From: Chimonanthus salicifolius
Taxonomy: Eukaryota > Streptophyta > Magnoliopsida > Laurales > Calycanthaceae
Reading direction: 5' to 3'
DNA length: 64,000 bases
Assembly (NCBI GenBank): GCA_013350335.1
Contig: CM023538.1
Span: 50,419,195-50,483,194 of the forward strand
The notes below the pieces were generated by a model. The model did not search any database. It was not told the origin of the DNA and saw only the letters and a list, made by a program, of their open reading frames with translations. Positions within the stretch are counted from its first letter, which is position 1; every line of letters starts with the position of its first letter. A program made the position numbers and the translations under genes. Shown in pieces: positions 46,292 to 58,817 of this stretch.

Positions 46292-48018
46292 TGTTAGTAC
46301 CCTGGCTTTGCCGAGTCCTATGTTTGTCAATACCATGACTCAGGAAGAAAGCACTTGATAGAAGCTTAAAGACTCAAGGTAATCAAGAGTGAAGATCATG
46401 CTCCACCAAATTAAAGCTCATCGTTATGGCAATCACAAAACACGTATTTGGCCATAGATGACTTTAGGTGTTACCCATACCTTAGAGAGGGTCATCCTTA
46501 GGCTTAATTGCATATGTTGATAATGGACATAATAAACTTAGAGAGGAAGCTCGACAGTGAATTGGAAGCGAACATGGAAATATGAATTAAGTTCACTGTC
46601 AACTCGACTAGTCGTTCTCACCGACCCCTCGGTGGAGACAGGATCGACCCATCGTGGTCAAATACTGGTCGGCCAGATTGACAAAGGTTCTAAAACATTG
46701 AACTATTATTCTGAGTATGCCACTGATCGAGAGTCTCGTATGCTCTGACCCCTCGGTGATAAACTCAACGACCCCTCATGGTCAATGACTCATCTAGAAA
46801 ATAGACATCTCGGTAATTGAAGACTGATCGAGAGTACCAGGACTGACCCCCGGTAAAAGGCAACAGGTCGTTTTGGGTAGGACAAGTTTCATAACATGAA
46901 ACTCTGTCTGCATGGTGTTGTCCCAGATCGAGACCCTCGTATGGACCGACCTCTCGGTGCAATGACTGTTGACCCATCGGTGACACAGACAAGTCGGTCG
47001 GGTATAAATTATGCCATTAGGAGTGCATTTAATGTGCAAATGTCGATTGGTTGAATGGTAATATTTTTAGTCAATGACCCCTCGGTGTGCACGACTTGTC
47101 GGTACATGACAGAATTTGAAACAGGTTGCCTTCTCTATAAATACCAATCCTTGTGTAACCGTATCACATCCTTTCAACAAATTCGTCGGATCCTCATCAT
47201 TATCAGCGAGCTTGCAAAAGGGCCAATGAAAGGATCACTCTCTCTCTTGTGCTTACACATGGGAAATCTAATACAACCAATCATATGAATTGAGTTTGTG
47301 AGAGAGAGAGGGGAAAGGATATTCAACTACGAAAGATGTTGGTATAACCAATTTCTTAGTCACCCTGAGATTGTGATTGCTCAACGAACGCTACAAGACG
47401 GGACGTCGGGATTAACTCCAGAACACATTGGGTGGATCTTGGAGAAGCACACAAGATAGAGCTATAAAGGAAAGCGTTTCTTGGTTTTAATTTTATTTAA
47501 AAAATTTATCCTGTGAAAGTGGATTAAGGAGGCTTGGCTCCGAAACAACTATAAAAAATCTAGAGCATTGTCTCTGCCACATGTGGTGGGTGGAATTCCC
47601 AACGAAATGAATAGGTGGAATTCCTATTCTACATGTGGTGTGTGAAATTCCCAACCAAATGAGTGAAGTAGAATTCCTACTCTAAATGTAAGGGTGTAAA
47701 TCCCCACTTAGTAGATTTGGGGATAGCTCCAGGTTGAGCTAGTCTCAACAGTGGATGTAGGTTGGCTAATCAAACCAGTATAAATTTGGTCTTATGGTGT
47801 TTGATCATTGCATGATTGTGTTTTAGTATTTAAGCACTCTTCTCAACACACATCACTTTGCATTTGATTATTTTTATTTATACATTGTGCACAAGCATTG
47901 ATAATCAAGCAATATGCAAAGGGTTACAAACTTAGTGTGATCATTTAAGTAATTAAAAACAATTTATCACACTAAACAAATCTTTTGATTAATATTGTCA
48001 TTCCGCTACACTTAAACT
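46292..48018 (+). repeat. Right LTR of the non-autonomous element, 3'-truncated
   Basis: This is colinear with 40540-42190 and then stops matching after 'cacttaaactt'. A hairpin CACCGA-CCCC-TCGGTG lies at about 46619-46634. Confidence 0.82.
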
Positions 48019-48992
48019 TAGTAATTTGTAATAATCTTTTAATATATTTTAGTGGTGAAATGAAGTTTTTTTTTTTAATTATCAAAAGCTACAGTGTTGT
48101 CAAGTAATAAGTACCTTTAAATTAAATTCATGACAAAGAACTTAAACAAACTATTCTCATTGATGCAACTACCACATTTAAATGTTGGAAACTTATGTGT
48201 CAAAGGTATGTGATAAGCTCATAGAAGCAATAAATGTCAAATCCAATAATAAATATCAAATTTAAATGAATGTGTTAATTGCTTCTTTTGATGAGAATGA
48301 CAATTAAATTTGTTAGTCGAGCTAGCCCAATGTCTAGAATAGTCGTAGAGTCAGGCTGAAAAGGACTATGGAGGAATTTTAAATTTCTTTAAAATATTTA
48401 TCAATTAATTTATTGGTCTTAATAAATTAATCCAATTTATGTCCAAATTGTGTAATTAAAATACAAGATAAAACACAAGCACAATAATGAGAGGAGATGA
48501 GAAGAGATGATATATGTTGATAAGAAGACTTTTACGAAGTTCGGCGACATTGCCTACATCTATGCCTTAAGTACACCACTTGAGGATTCCACTAACCTTC
48601 TCCTTCGCGGGTGGAGAAGAAACTTATTACAACACTTGGTCTCCTTCACAGGTGGAGATCGAACCTTTATAACACTTTATCTTCTTCACGGGTGAAGATT
48701 TGACCGATGACACACATGAGAACACCTCTTTTGAGATTTCAGAAGGGTTACATCAACCCTTTATAATTTTCTCAATAAATAATGGAGAGAATAGTTTTTG
48801 AACAATACCAAGAACACTAGCTTCTAATTGCTTGAAGTAACTTCGGCATGCTCTTCAATGTACTTCTCCTTACTATGCTCCTTGGTGATTAGTAGATGCT
48901 CCGTTGAATGCCAAACCAAAGATTAGGAGAAGAGGTCTAGGGAAGATAAATGGTTTTCCAATGAGAACAATCTATCCCTAAAGGTTCTCTCA
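48019..48992 (-). mobile_element. Unclassified LTR-like sequence in reverse, first part
   Basis: Text such as 'gaagttcggcgacattgcctac' (split: gaagttcggcg, acattgcctac) and 'ggattccactaac' resembles the reversed end region of Copia-type LTRs, compare 43550-43790. It appears to continue at 50657-51256 and again at 58293, after two later insertions. The boundaries are not defined and no coding region is seen. Confidence 0.45.
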
Positions 48993-49146
48993 AATACTGT
49001 AACGCCCCGCCCTTTTTCACTCGCTTCTTCCCGTAAATCCAGAGTCTATTTTTTTTTTTTTATAACAGAATAGAGTGATAGAGCGCGGGACGTCACGACA
49101 CGAGCTAAGTCCGAATTTCCAAAGTCCGACCCTTAACTGGCCAACC

Positions 49147-49200
49147 CTATATGTGCATGGACTAAGTCCACGAAAATGGTTCACACATAGCAATATAAAC
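49147..49200 (-). other. Conserved stem-loop near the U5 end, one mismatch
   Basis: CTATATGTG (49147-49155) faces CACACATAG (49192-49200), with one A-C mismatch relative to the copy at 565. Confidence 0.5.
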
Positions 49201-50155
49201 ATGCAGAATATTAACATCAAAATTCTGGAATCATAATAGAACCAAGTTCTATTCCATTCAGATAGCAAAGTACGTCAAGTCCTTAATCATCATTCAAATA
49301 CCATAATTATCAAAATTAACATCCATCCATCTAAGTTATTACATTCCGAAATCTAGATACTCAAATACAAGTCCATGAGTAATTTTATTCAACATATAAA
49401 ATAAATCCTCCAAGCTCCTATGCCTGGCCAGTCTTGCGTTCGTCATTCCCCTGATTTCCTGCGTCATCAACTAGGGTAGAAGTAGGGCGTTAGAACAACG
49501 CGCCCAGTAGGTATTCCAGTTACGGCTAACACATGGTTAGTACAAAACATATATAATAATATCATGATGTCAAAAACCATATAAAATCAATACAATGCAA
49601 TGATGACAAATGCAATGAGTCCCACCCATCACATGTACATAAAAGTACCCACCACATAGGTGTTTCAGACGCCCCGACGGAGTGTGGAGCCTCCGGATTC
49701 TTCCTGATGGAAAATCACATCAAGGTACCGCACATAGGTTTTTCGGACGCCTCGACGGAGTGTGACCCCCTCGGTTACAAATCCTCCACCCCATGCTATG
49801 CATGAGATGCCAATGAAACACATGCTATTTTATAACATAAACATAACATTTAAAATCATATTAAAACACATGCTATTTCCTCATATAAACATAACATTTA
49901 AAAATCATCATTTAAAACATATCCTTTGCAGCATAAATTCATTAAAAATAAGATAAACACAATGTACATAAACCCATGGTTTCAAAGAGGTGGAATCCTA
50001 CCAAAGACCGCTAATGTGTGCTTGCGTCTTTCGTCCGATAACCTCCTACGATCGTAAACGCCTTGTGAGATCCCGTTACCTTATAATATAATAATAAATC
50101 AAAACCAAGTCCCACTTGATTTACAACATTTAAAGTCCATCAACCAAACTTGTGG

Positions 50156-50596
50156 GGTTCGGCCATATACCATGGCCGAGCCTCACCCTTTTTTGTTCAT
50201 TTATTCCATTAATTACCAAAATGTCATTGGTCTAAACCTTAGTTAATATTCTATTTATTTTAATCCAAAATGCATAACCCTAGTTCCGCCAAACAATTCC
50301 CATGTTTAGATCCAAATACATAGATCATAAACATCTAAATTCTCTAAATAATTCCTCATGGGGTTCGGCCATACACCATGGCCGAACCCATGATCCAACA
50401 CTTTCACTTGTATTTGCAACAATGCCATCCATGGCTAACATAGCCCGTAGTCCAATAATCCGAGTTCATAAAATAAACCTCATGGGGTTCGGCCATACAC
50501 CTTGGTCGAACCGATGATCCTTCACTTTATTTAAAATACACAAGACATAATCCATAAATTTGATTCATGGGGTTCGGCCATACACATGGCCGAACC
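50156..50596 (-). repeat. Four hairpins GGTTCGGCCAT-N5-ATGGCCGAACC
   Basis: Copies start at 50156, 50362, 50486 and 50571. The first two correspond to 21247 and 21455 in the solo LTR. Confidence 0.9.
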
Positions 50597-50656
50597 CATG
50601 ATATCTTTGTTTCCAATTTTTCACTAATGATCCACAATTAGGAAGTTTGAGCCTAA

Positions 50657-51256
50657 AATACTCAAGATTTACCTATGAGAACTTTGAGTGTGTGAGAGAT
50701 TGAGTTCAAGAACTTTAGTAATCTAACTATGAAATTTTAATCTCTTGAAATGATTGGGAATCTTGGAGAACGTCACAGAGGGTTTAGCTAATAAATAATC
50801 AACCATTAGAATGTCGGTTATGTTTTTAAAGTCCTCTCGAATATATGACCATTGGAGGTCAAACACGCAAGAAAGAGCCGTTAAAAACTAGTCGTTCCAC
50901 TTTTAGTTGACTGAACTGGAAGATTCAGTAGACTGAAAAGTCTGGGGATCACAGTGGAAACAAATGAGCGTAATTCAGTCGACTAAATCTTGTTAGAAGT
51001 TGAAAATGCAATCTACAACATTTTCAGTCGACTCAATATTACAGTTCAATCGACTAAAGCAGCTTCGTACATACTCACTAAAATGGTCATGACTTTGGTT
51101 CCCAAATTAGTTTTGGGAGTTCCTGGGCTCATCGAAAAGATCATTGAAAGATCTATTTACTCAAAAAAATTGAAACAATTTGAAGTTCATTTGATACCTC
51201 AAATAATCTCTGAGAGGGAGGGAAAATTTTATCCAGTGCAAGAATCTATTTGTACC
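50657..51256 (-). mobile_element. Unclassified LTR-like sequence in reverse, second part
   Basis: This continues 48019-48992. It contains several 'cagtcgactgaa'-like words (50903-51055), relatives of the 62493 array. It is interrupted at GTACC by family-T copy 4. Confidence 0.45.
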
Positions 51257-51727
51257 TGTTGATGCGAAAATTTTGCAAAGTTTTAAATTTATAATATCGC
51301 AAGTGTACGAACCAATTGACAATATAGCATATGAGTGTCAAGTCGAACCCACAGAAAATCACAAAATATGTTACAAATTAAATTAGTACCTTTAAAATGA
51401 CGTAATTTTGAGAAAAAAGAATTAAACATAAATATGAAAGAAAGTAAAGAAAACATACTTTATTTGGAAAACTCAAGTGAACACCCTCTTTTATTTAACT
51501 TGTGAATCTCATCAAATTAATCAATTTTATTTTTATATTGGTGAATCTTAAATGTGTAGTCTCATTATTAATTAAAATTACAAAATTCAAGATTAGAAAA
51601 TTATATTTACAATCCTAATTAAAAAATATTTTGGAGAGGGATTTAGTTGAAACATGAATTAAAGAATTAAAGAATGGACATACAAGAAATAAAATATAAA
51701 TATAAATTAAACATCTTTTATGCAACA
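51257..51727 (-). mobile_element. Family-T LTR copy 4, first part
   Basis: It starts TGTTGATG at 51257 with the duplication GTACC at 51252-51256. It contains the conserved segment with 'cgcaagtgtacgaacc' and 'gtcgaaccc' (51298-51355). It is split by a solo LTR (TSD CAACA, 51723-51727). Confidence 0.78.
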
Positions 51728-52988
51728 TGTAATAACCCGAATTTTTGATAAATATATATATTGGCATTTATTCATTTTAATTTGAAGTTTGATATAATAA
51801 AATGCCAAATGGACCAAATTTTGGCACAATGGCCCAAGGATAGGCCAATTGGGCCATGGATTGGATGAAACCCATTTAACGGGTCAATGAGGATTAATTG
51901 GGTCAACGATGGTCAAGTGGACCCGATAGCCATGTGGGGCCCAATGGATCAAAATCGGTTCAAATCCTAAGGTAAGTGGAAAAGGAGGGAATCTAATTGG
52001 GCCATGGGCCCAATGGTTACCCAATAGGCCTTGAATTGGAATTGATACATGTAATTGGTCAATGGTAAGTAATTGGGTCAAAGATGGTCAATTTGGGTCA
52101 AAGAGCCATATGGGACCCAAGGGGCCAAGGTAACTAAGCCCTAAGATAAATGGGTAAGACAAGAATCAAATTGGGCCATGGGCCCAATGGTGATCCAATA
52201 AAAGGGATACAATTAATAAAATTTAAATCACCTAAGTTAGGTAATAAATGGACCAAGGTAACATGGCCAATGGGGCCCACCTCCACCTCACCCATGGAGG
52301 TGGCGTGTGGACCCAAGGATAGTGGGGCCGACCACCATGGTTGACTTGGTCAACCATGGGTGGATCTTATAGAAGAAATTTAATGGAATTAAATGAAATA
52401 TGGGGTTTAATTAACTTAACCTAAAAATCAAATGGATCTAAGTTAATTAACCTAATCTAAATTGGTCAAATGGTCAAAACCACTCCAACAAACACAAACC
52501 ACTCTTAAGAAACACAAAATAAAACCATGGGCTTAAATGGTGGATTGGGCTCAACCACCCCCACCAAAGTCAAGCCAACCCATGCTTGGTTGGTGAGAAA
52601 GTTAATGCTTGAGTGAAGGCTACTCCAACCACCTCCCTCCCATTTCCAAGCCAACCAATTTCACTCTATCTCCCCACACACACATGAAATTCGTCCCTCA
52701 CCTTGCAAGAGAGGAGAAAAGAAAACTTAGAAGAAAAACTTAGAAAGAAAGAGGAAGAAAAGAGAAGAAAAAGATAAGTCTTGGGCCACCCCAAGATCAA
52801 GAACCTTGAAGATCTCTCCCTCATCTCCATACTCTCTTTCTCTCTTAACGTAACCTCATTTACCTTAGCCAATCCAAGCATGTCCCACCATTGATCAAGC
52901 TCATCTAGCCAATCAAACAAGGAAAGGAAGGAGAAAAAAGGCCAAGGAAGTTGACGGGAGCGACAAAGACCGGAGGAGTCGTCGGATA

Positions 52989-52994
52989 GTAAGT
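52989..52994 (+). promoter_or_regulatory. Splice-donor-like site after purine-rich leader
   Basis: GTAAGT follows CCGGAGGAGTCGTCGGATA, the counterpart of 28767. Confidence 0.4.
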
Positions 52995-53208
52995 ATGTTC
53001 TAAACAAGAAATTTATTATTTAGGGTTTTTTAATTTTGAAATCCATCCTTGCCATATGATGGTGGCAAAATTATTTTAGGCTATGGAATGGATCTAAAAT
53101 CCATCAAATGGAAGGCAAAGAAATGGAAGAGATGGTCTAAGGAAAAAATGAAATGAATGGATTACGTATGGAAAAGATGGAAGTTTTAATGGATTGAATG
53201 GATCTTAG

Positions 53209-54523
53209 GGTTCGGCCATGTAGCATGGCCGAACCCATGGCCAATGTGGGATGATTTTTAATTAAGGTTTGAAGGTTTGAAATGGTGGTGAATGATGTAT
53301 GAAAATTAGTTTTCAAGTGATTTTAATAGTGATTTTAAAGAGGATTTAAAGGCATAGACTGGAATGGATGAATGATCATAGGGTTCGGCCATGTAGCATG
53401 GCCGAACCCCATGATGAATAATGAGTGATTTATTAAGATTATTAGGTTTGAATATAATGAAGAAATTAGGCTAAGTTAATGATGAAATTTAAATGGATTT
53501 ACAAAGTGAATGATATATTTTAGAAGGCCAAAATGAATGAGGATTATTGATTTTAAAAAGGGATTTCTTTTGGACAAAAACATTGGTCTAAGGATGGCAT
53601 CAATGGATGATGAGCCATGAACCATGGGTTCGGCCATGGTGTATGGCCGAACCCTTGGTCGTATTTAATAATTCTCTTTATGATGGAAAAGTATAGAAAA
53701 TGGTTAAGAAAAAAAAATGGATGGATTGTATGGATGTTTCAAGTATGATATGTGATGTTGGTGATTTAAATGGATGATTTAATTAGAGGTATGTTTTAAA
53801 AGGGTAAATGAAACCAAGAAAAATGGGGAAAGAAACATCATGGGTTCGGCCATGGTGTATGGCCGAACCCATGACCCAAATTTTGATCAATTTTAGGCTA
53901 AGGTTAAATGCATGTATCAATGCTTAGGAGTTTGATTTAAAGGGCCAAAATGATTAAAGTTTTGTGATTTTAAATTGGATTATTTTGGGACAAAACTTAG
54001 TCTTTGAAAATGATATCCATAAAGGTGAACCTTAGGGTAGTGATTAGTGGATTTAATAAATGGAAAATAATGTAGAAGAATGCTAGATTTTAATGGATTT
54101 ATAAAAATGATATGTGAGGTTTTAAATGGAATGAAAATGGGGACTTGAATGGATAAATTAAATTCATTGGAGATTGGATTTAAGAAAGTAGAATGGACCC
54201 AAGGGAATGGAAAATAGGCACCATGGGTTCGGCCATGGTGTATGGCCGAACCCATGACCCATTTGGAGGTCATGAGTGTGGGCCACCTTTAGGGCCAAAT
54301 GTGAAAGGTTATATAGGGTTAAATGTTTTTCAAAAATTAAATAATAGGTGGCTGATTTTGGGATATGTTATGGAATCATAAATAGGTCTAAGTTATGGAT
54401 GAAATCTAGACTTAAAATAGACATAAGTGGGTGAATGATTTACCATGGAAGAGAAAGTGGCAAAATGGTAATTATTAGCCACATTGAGGAACCATGGGTT
54501 CGGCCATGGTACATGGCCGAACC
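53209..54523 (+). repeat. Six hairpins GGTTCGGCCAT-N5-ATGGCCGAACC
   Basis: Copies start at 53209, 53382, 53627, 53843, 54226 and 54497. Loops vary (GTAGC, GGTGT, GGTAC) while the arms stay almost perfect. Confidence 0.92.
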
Positions 54524-55136
54524 CTATGTGGATTAGATGTAAAATTCGATGCAATATGAAAGATGAAAAGAAACGTATAGATGTTGTGTTTAGGCTCGCT
54601 CAATTGAATATTCGAAATGGTCAAGATCGGATTTATGTATGTGATTAAACCAATGGATAATGGGCTAAGTTAAGGGCCTATTTTCGATAAACTTATAATG
54701 TATTTAAAGATCATTGAATGGACCTAGGGTTATGATTAGTTAGGAACTTAATCATGGATAACGTATGGACTAATTCAGTAAATGTAATAAGGTATCAGAC
54801 GTCGCAAACGGTACGCGATCGGCGACCGGATTATCGAACGGAAAGCGTAATGGAACGCGACACGGTATTCGGTAGGATTCCTACCTCTTTGTAAACGATA
54901 GATATGTGATGGTGTTTTAAATTATCTTGATTTGATTTATGATGGATTTATGATTTATGGGACTTGCACTATGATGGGTTTTTAATTATGAATTACATGA
55001 TAGCATCATGGATTATGTTTTAATATTATGCATCATATGACTATGTATGGTATATTGAATATGGTTTATCTATATACTACATAGCATAATGCATGTACAT
55101 CTCATGCATGGCATGGGCAGGAAAATAATGAAACTG

Positions 55137-55292
55137 GAGACAATGCTCCGTCGGGGCGACCGAGAATCAGACATGGGGATAGCCTGAGGGCTATGACCGG
55201 AGTCCATGCTCCGTCTGGGCGACCGAGAATCACACATGGGGATAGTTCTATAACCGGAGTCCATGCTCCGTCGGGGCGACCAAGAAGCAAAC
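55137..55292 (+). repeat. Tandem repeat, three units of about 60 bp
   Basis: Three units contain 'catgctccgtcggggcgacc' followed by 'acatgggga'. This is the amplified counterpart of the 'cggacgccccgacggagtgtgg' block (two pieces: cggacgccccgacgg, gagtgtgg) present twice in minus-sense LTRs. Confidence 0.85.
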
Positions 55293-55802
55293 ATGGGGAA
55301 CAAGATATTGTATGATCATACGGATGATGGGTGGGACACATGACATAAGCACCCATAGCATAACATTCATCACATGATTATTTTGTTGTATTTTATTGTA
55401 TCGGTGTGTGTGTATCACTAATCCATGTGCTAGCCCTACTCGGAGTCCTACTGGGCGCGTTGACTAACGCCCTACTTCTACCCTAGCTGATGACGCAGGG
55501 GATGGCGCAAGCGGTGGACATGACAGGAGCCAAGCTTAGGAGTTTGGGCAGTGCAGTCTTAGTTTTATTTACGTTTACATTTTGGCGATATAATTTGAAA
55601 GTAACTTAGCTTGTCGGGTTGTATAAGTTTACATTCTTGCGATGTTTTGGACGTTACTTATGGACGATTACATTTTGTGATATAATTATGAACTTAGGGG
55701 CATTTTGGTAATTCAATGTTGTATCTTCCCTTCTATCTAAAAACCGGTAGGATAGACTCTATTATCATGTTCCGCAATAATTATAATCCGCGAGCTTACT
55801 TC

Positions 55803-55847
55803 TTACTCGTGAACCGTTCTCGTGGACTTAGCTCCGCGCACGCGTGG
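55803..55847 (+). other. Conserved stem-loop near the U5 end, with covariation
   Basis: TTACTCGTG (55803-55811) faces CACGCGTGG (55839-55847). Two pairs are G:T and one is mismatched. The sixth pair is C:G where other copies have T:A. Confidence 0.45.
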
Positions 55848-55975
55848 GGTTGGCCAGTTAAGGGTCGGGCTTTAGAAGCTCGGCGTCCGCGCCCTCTCTC
55901 ACTCTTCTATTTAAAAAAAAAAATAGACTCTGATTTTTGGAAAACGGGTGAAAAAGGGCGGGGCGTTACACAACA

Positions 55976-58287
55976 TACATACAAAGTGACTAATATAACT
56001 GAAGACTGAAAATAAATTGACAAATAAAGTAAATGATAGAAGAAATAAACGCATTATTTAAAGGTAGTTATGGAATTTTTCTCTCATTGCCCAAAATAAA
56101 TAAATAAATAGGAGATCTAGATATGAAATTCAAGCTTAGAATTCAAATTCAATTTACACCATTTAATTAAAATTCATAATATTTAATTTAATTAAAGTCT
56201 AGTTCTTAGATTTAACATTTATAACCTACGCACTTTAATTAGTCAAAGAATACAAAATTAAATTAAAAGAAAGTATAGAAGGATGTCTAAATAATCAGAC
56301 TTTCTAGGATTATAAAGGCACATCACTTATTTACTTCATGGATAAATTAAGAATAAGAAAACAAAATAAAGACGTAAATTTACAACTCTCACTTGTAAAA
56401 TCGTGTGGTACTTCATGTCTTCTTGTCTCGTGATCTTTTCTCCTCAGTCTTTGGTCCTCTTGAGCTCCAGGTCAAATTCGAATTTTGGCTATGGGGTAAT
56501 AGGGTATTTATAGGCTCTGGGTTGGAATGAATGGCTGGGATTTAACCTTGGTTTGAATGATTAATGAATGGCTTGGATTAGATCTCATTGGAATTGGGTG
56601 GTTACGATTAAAAGTTGCAAAAGGTTAGGGTTCAACATGGTGTACACGAATTTGGTTGTGTATAGGTGGCTTTGAAGTGGAGTACAAACAAGGAGAGACA
56701 GAATATAGAAATTGGATTAGGCATGGGATTTTCGAGTTTGGCCATGTAGGATTAGGGTTTGTTTTGTGCATTGGTGAATGGATGGATGGGATTAAGAGAT
56801 GAGGTGAATGGATGGATGGATGATAATGAGATGATGTGGAGGGTTCACTTAGTGTGAAATTCCAATGGAGAATATGTGGATTGTGAAAATCGTGTGTGAC
56901 ATGGTAGATTGGGATGATGAGGTGTGTTGGGATCTTAGGAGTGTTTCTAGATGGGATTTGTCTAAGTGCATGGAGAGAATTTAGATGCTAAAATCGTGTG
57001 GATGCTATGGAGAGATTGGATTGAATGATGTGGCAATGACTAGGGTTGGGCGCATGGAGGCTAGCTTGAGCTCCAAGTTGTTCTATCGTAGGGTTTAATG
57101 AATGGATGGCTAAGATTGGATTGGGTTAAATCTAATGTTCTAGGTCTAATTGGCTAAAATAAATTATAAAAATGGTAAGGTCACTAAGGGAGGGTTTGGA
57201 TTCAAGGGTTAATCTAGATGGATGATGAAATGTATGGCCTAATCTAAGATGAAGAATGTATGCAATGGATAAATAAGGTGGCTCTAGGGTTTTTTCCTAA
57301 GTTTATGAATGAATGGGATGGTTGTGATGAAATATCCTAAGATCTAACGGCTCAAATGATTGATGGATGATCTAAATGGATGGATGATGAGAAGATGCAT
57401 GAATGCTCATGATCCTAAGGTTAATCTAGATGACGGATAGGTTGGATGACATAGTTCCAAGATGAGAGATGTATTGGTTGGATTTGATAGGTGGCTCTAA
57501 GTTTAACCTAATTTTTATGCTTGAGATGGAAGGTGGAGATTTAAGATGAGGAATGGATGGTGGAAATGAGTTGCATGAAGATGAAGGGTTAAGATTGAAT
57601 GTACAAGGAATGAAAGGTGGAGATGAAATGTGCATAGGAGAGAGAGGGATTAGGGTTATGAAATTCGGCCATGGGCTATTGGATATGGGCTTAGGTGAAA
57701 TTCGAATATGATCCAAGGAGCTATTGAACATTGGATTTGGACCTCAACTCATGGACTTTGTCTTAGGCCCACTTGACTTGAACTTAAGCTTGGCTTGAGA
57801 ACTTGGGCAATGGTTACACATTGGCTTGGCCCAACTGTGTGAAATGCACATGGATTGCCTGTGGCCTAGCCCAATCCTGGCTTGTGGAGCTTAGCTTAGC
57901 CTAATTGAAATGGATCTTGGCCCCTTTATCTTGAATTTCAGTCTTTGGCTCTTGAATTACATGATCTCTCTTCCAGAATTTAATAATTAATTCACCACTT
58001 AAATTATAAAAAATAATTAATTAATCTTAGACTCTCATAATTGGATCCAGATTAACTAATGTACATTAAAAACCCTAAAAGTGGTATGAATTAAATTATT
58101 AAAATTGTAGGTCTTCACTTTTAAGCTCTAATCTTGCAGTTATCCACTAATTTGAGATGATTTTCTTTACCTTTCCACTTTTATCTGCAAAACTAGAAAA
58201 TGATATTAAATGAATGTGATATATACAAAATCAAGGTAAACTAGTCCAATAATCAGAAGTAAAAATGTAATATTTTAGTGCTCAATA
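55976..58287 (-). mobile_element. Family-T LTR copy 4, second part
   Basis: It resumes after the solo LTR and runs to GCTCAATA at 58287 (consensus CTCAACA), followed by GTACC (58288-58292). The TATA box is at 56504-56512 (minus strand). The degenerate 'gaatggatgga' tract is at 56760-57600. Without the insertion, copy 4 is about 2.8 kb, longer than copy 2. Confidence 0.78.
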
Positions 58288-58292
58288 GTACC

Positions 58293-58817
58293 CTTTTACT
58301 AAAATGCTCACAACTTGAGCTATATAGCTTTGTTTTGGGAGGTCTTATACTTGTTTGAAAGATCTTTGAAATATCTATCTACTCACAAAATTCAAGCCAA
58401 TTTAAAGTCCATTTGATAGCACAAATGAGCTCTCCAATTCAAGATAAATTCATGACAAAACTGTTTTGCTCTGTTTTGCATCCTTTCATTGAAATGTTCA
58501 TAACTTGAGTAACAAGTTTTGGAATTGGGTGTTCTTGGTGAGTGCTCTATCAAATCATAAAGGCATTACTAATACTTGAGCACATTTTATAGATGCAAGA
58601 GCTTCTCCAAAACAGGGAAAATTCCAAATAACATAGAAACTCAATTAAGTTCTACCAAATTCTAAGTCATGGATTCTAAGGTTTGTCTCAATGGTAAGTC
58701 TAGGTCTTCTAAGCCAGTCCTAAGGTTCAAATACCTGTGTTGGTTGGACACACGAGCAAGGTCACTATTCAGTCACACAAATTAACAATCCATTACTCAT
58801 TCAGAAGTAGTCACAAA
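58293..58817 (-). other. Unclassified LTR-like sequence, third part
   Basis: It probably continues 50657-51256 across copy 4. It contains repeated weakly similar text of the form 'aaaatg(c/t)tcacaacttgag', also seen near 51081. No gene is seen. Confidence 0.35.

Larger units (their letters stand above)
40540..48018 (+). mobile_element. Non-autonomous LTR element, probably Copia type
   Basis: Two long direct repeats, both beginning TGTTAGT(G/A)CCCTGGC, lie at 40540-42303 and 46292-48018. A primer site follows the first and a purine tract GACAAAGGGGGAAAC precedes the second. The internal 4 kb lack any recognisable protease, RT or integrase. Only a decayed gag-like start and an inverted LTR fragment are seen. 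The N-terminal Gag text and the 'aaagggggaa' tract recall SIRE-type Copia elements. That lineage call is tentative. The right LTR lacks its last about 115 bp, so no target duplication can be tested. Confidence 0.8.
48998..50656 (-). mobile_element. Tekay-like LTR, probably truncated
   Basis: It starts TGTAACGCCC and is very close to the LTR at 20138 through 50380, including the doubled 'cggac' or 'cagac' block (49665-49770) and the hairpin region. It then ends without the usual GTTACA. AATAC occurs at 48993-48997 and again at 50657-50661, and the flanks join sensibly, so 50656 is the likely right edge of a shortened copy. Confidence 0.7.
51728..55970 (+). mobile_element. Solo LTR, 4.2-kb Tekay-like type with six hairpins
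   Basis: 4243 bp run from TGTAATAACCCG to GGGCGGGGCGTTACA with the perfect duplication CAACA (51723-51727 and 55971-55975). It is colinear with the solo LTR at 27653: 'gaggtggcgtgtgga' near 52300 and 28050, purine-rich leader and donor-like GTAAGT at 52989, hairpins, GGTAGGATTCCTACC at 54873, and the U5-end stem-loop at 55803-55847. It carries six GGTTCGGCCAT hairpins where its relative has two. Confidence 0.92.
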
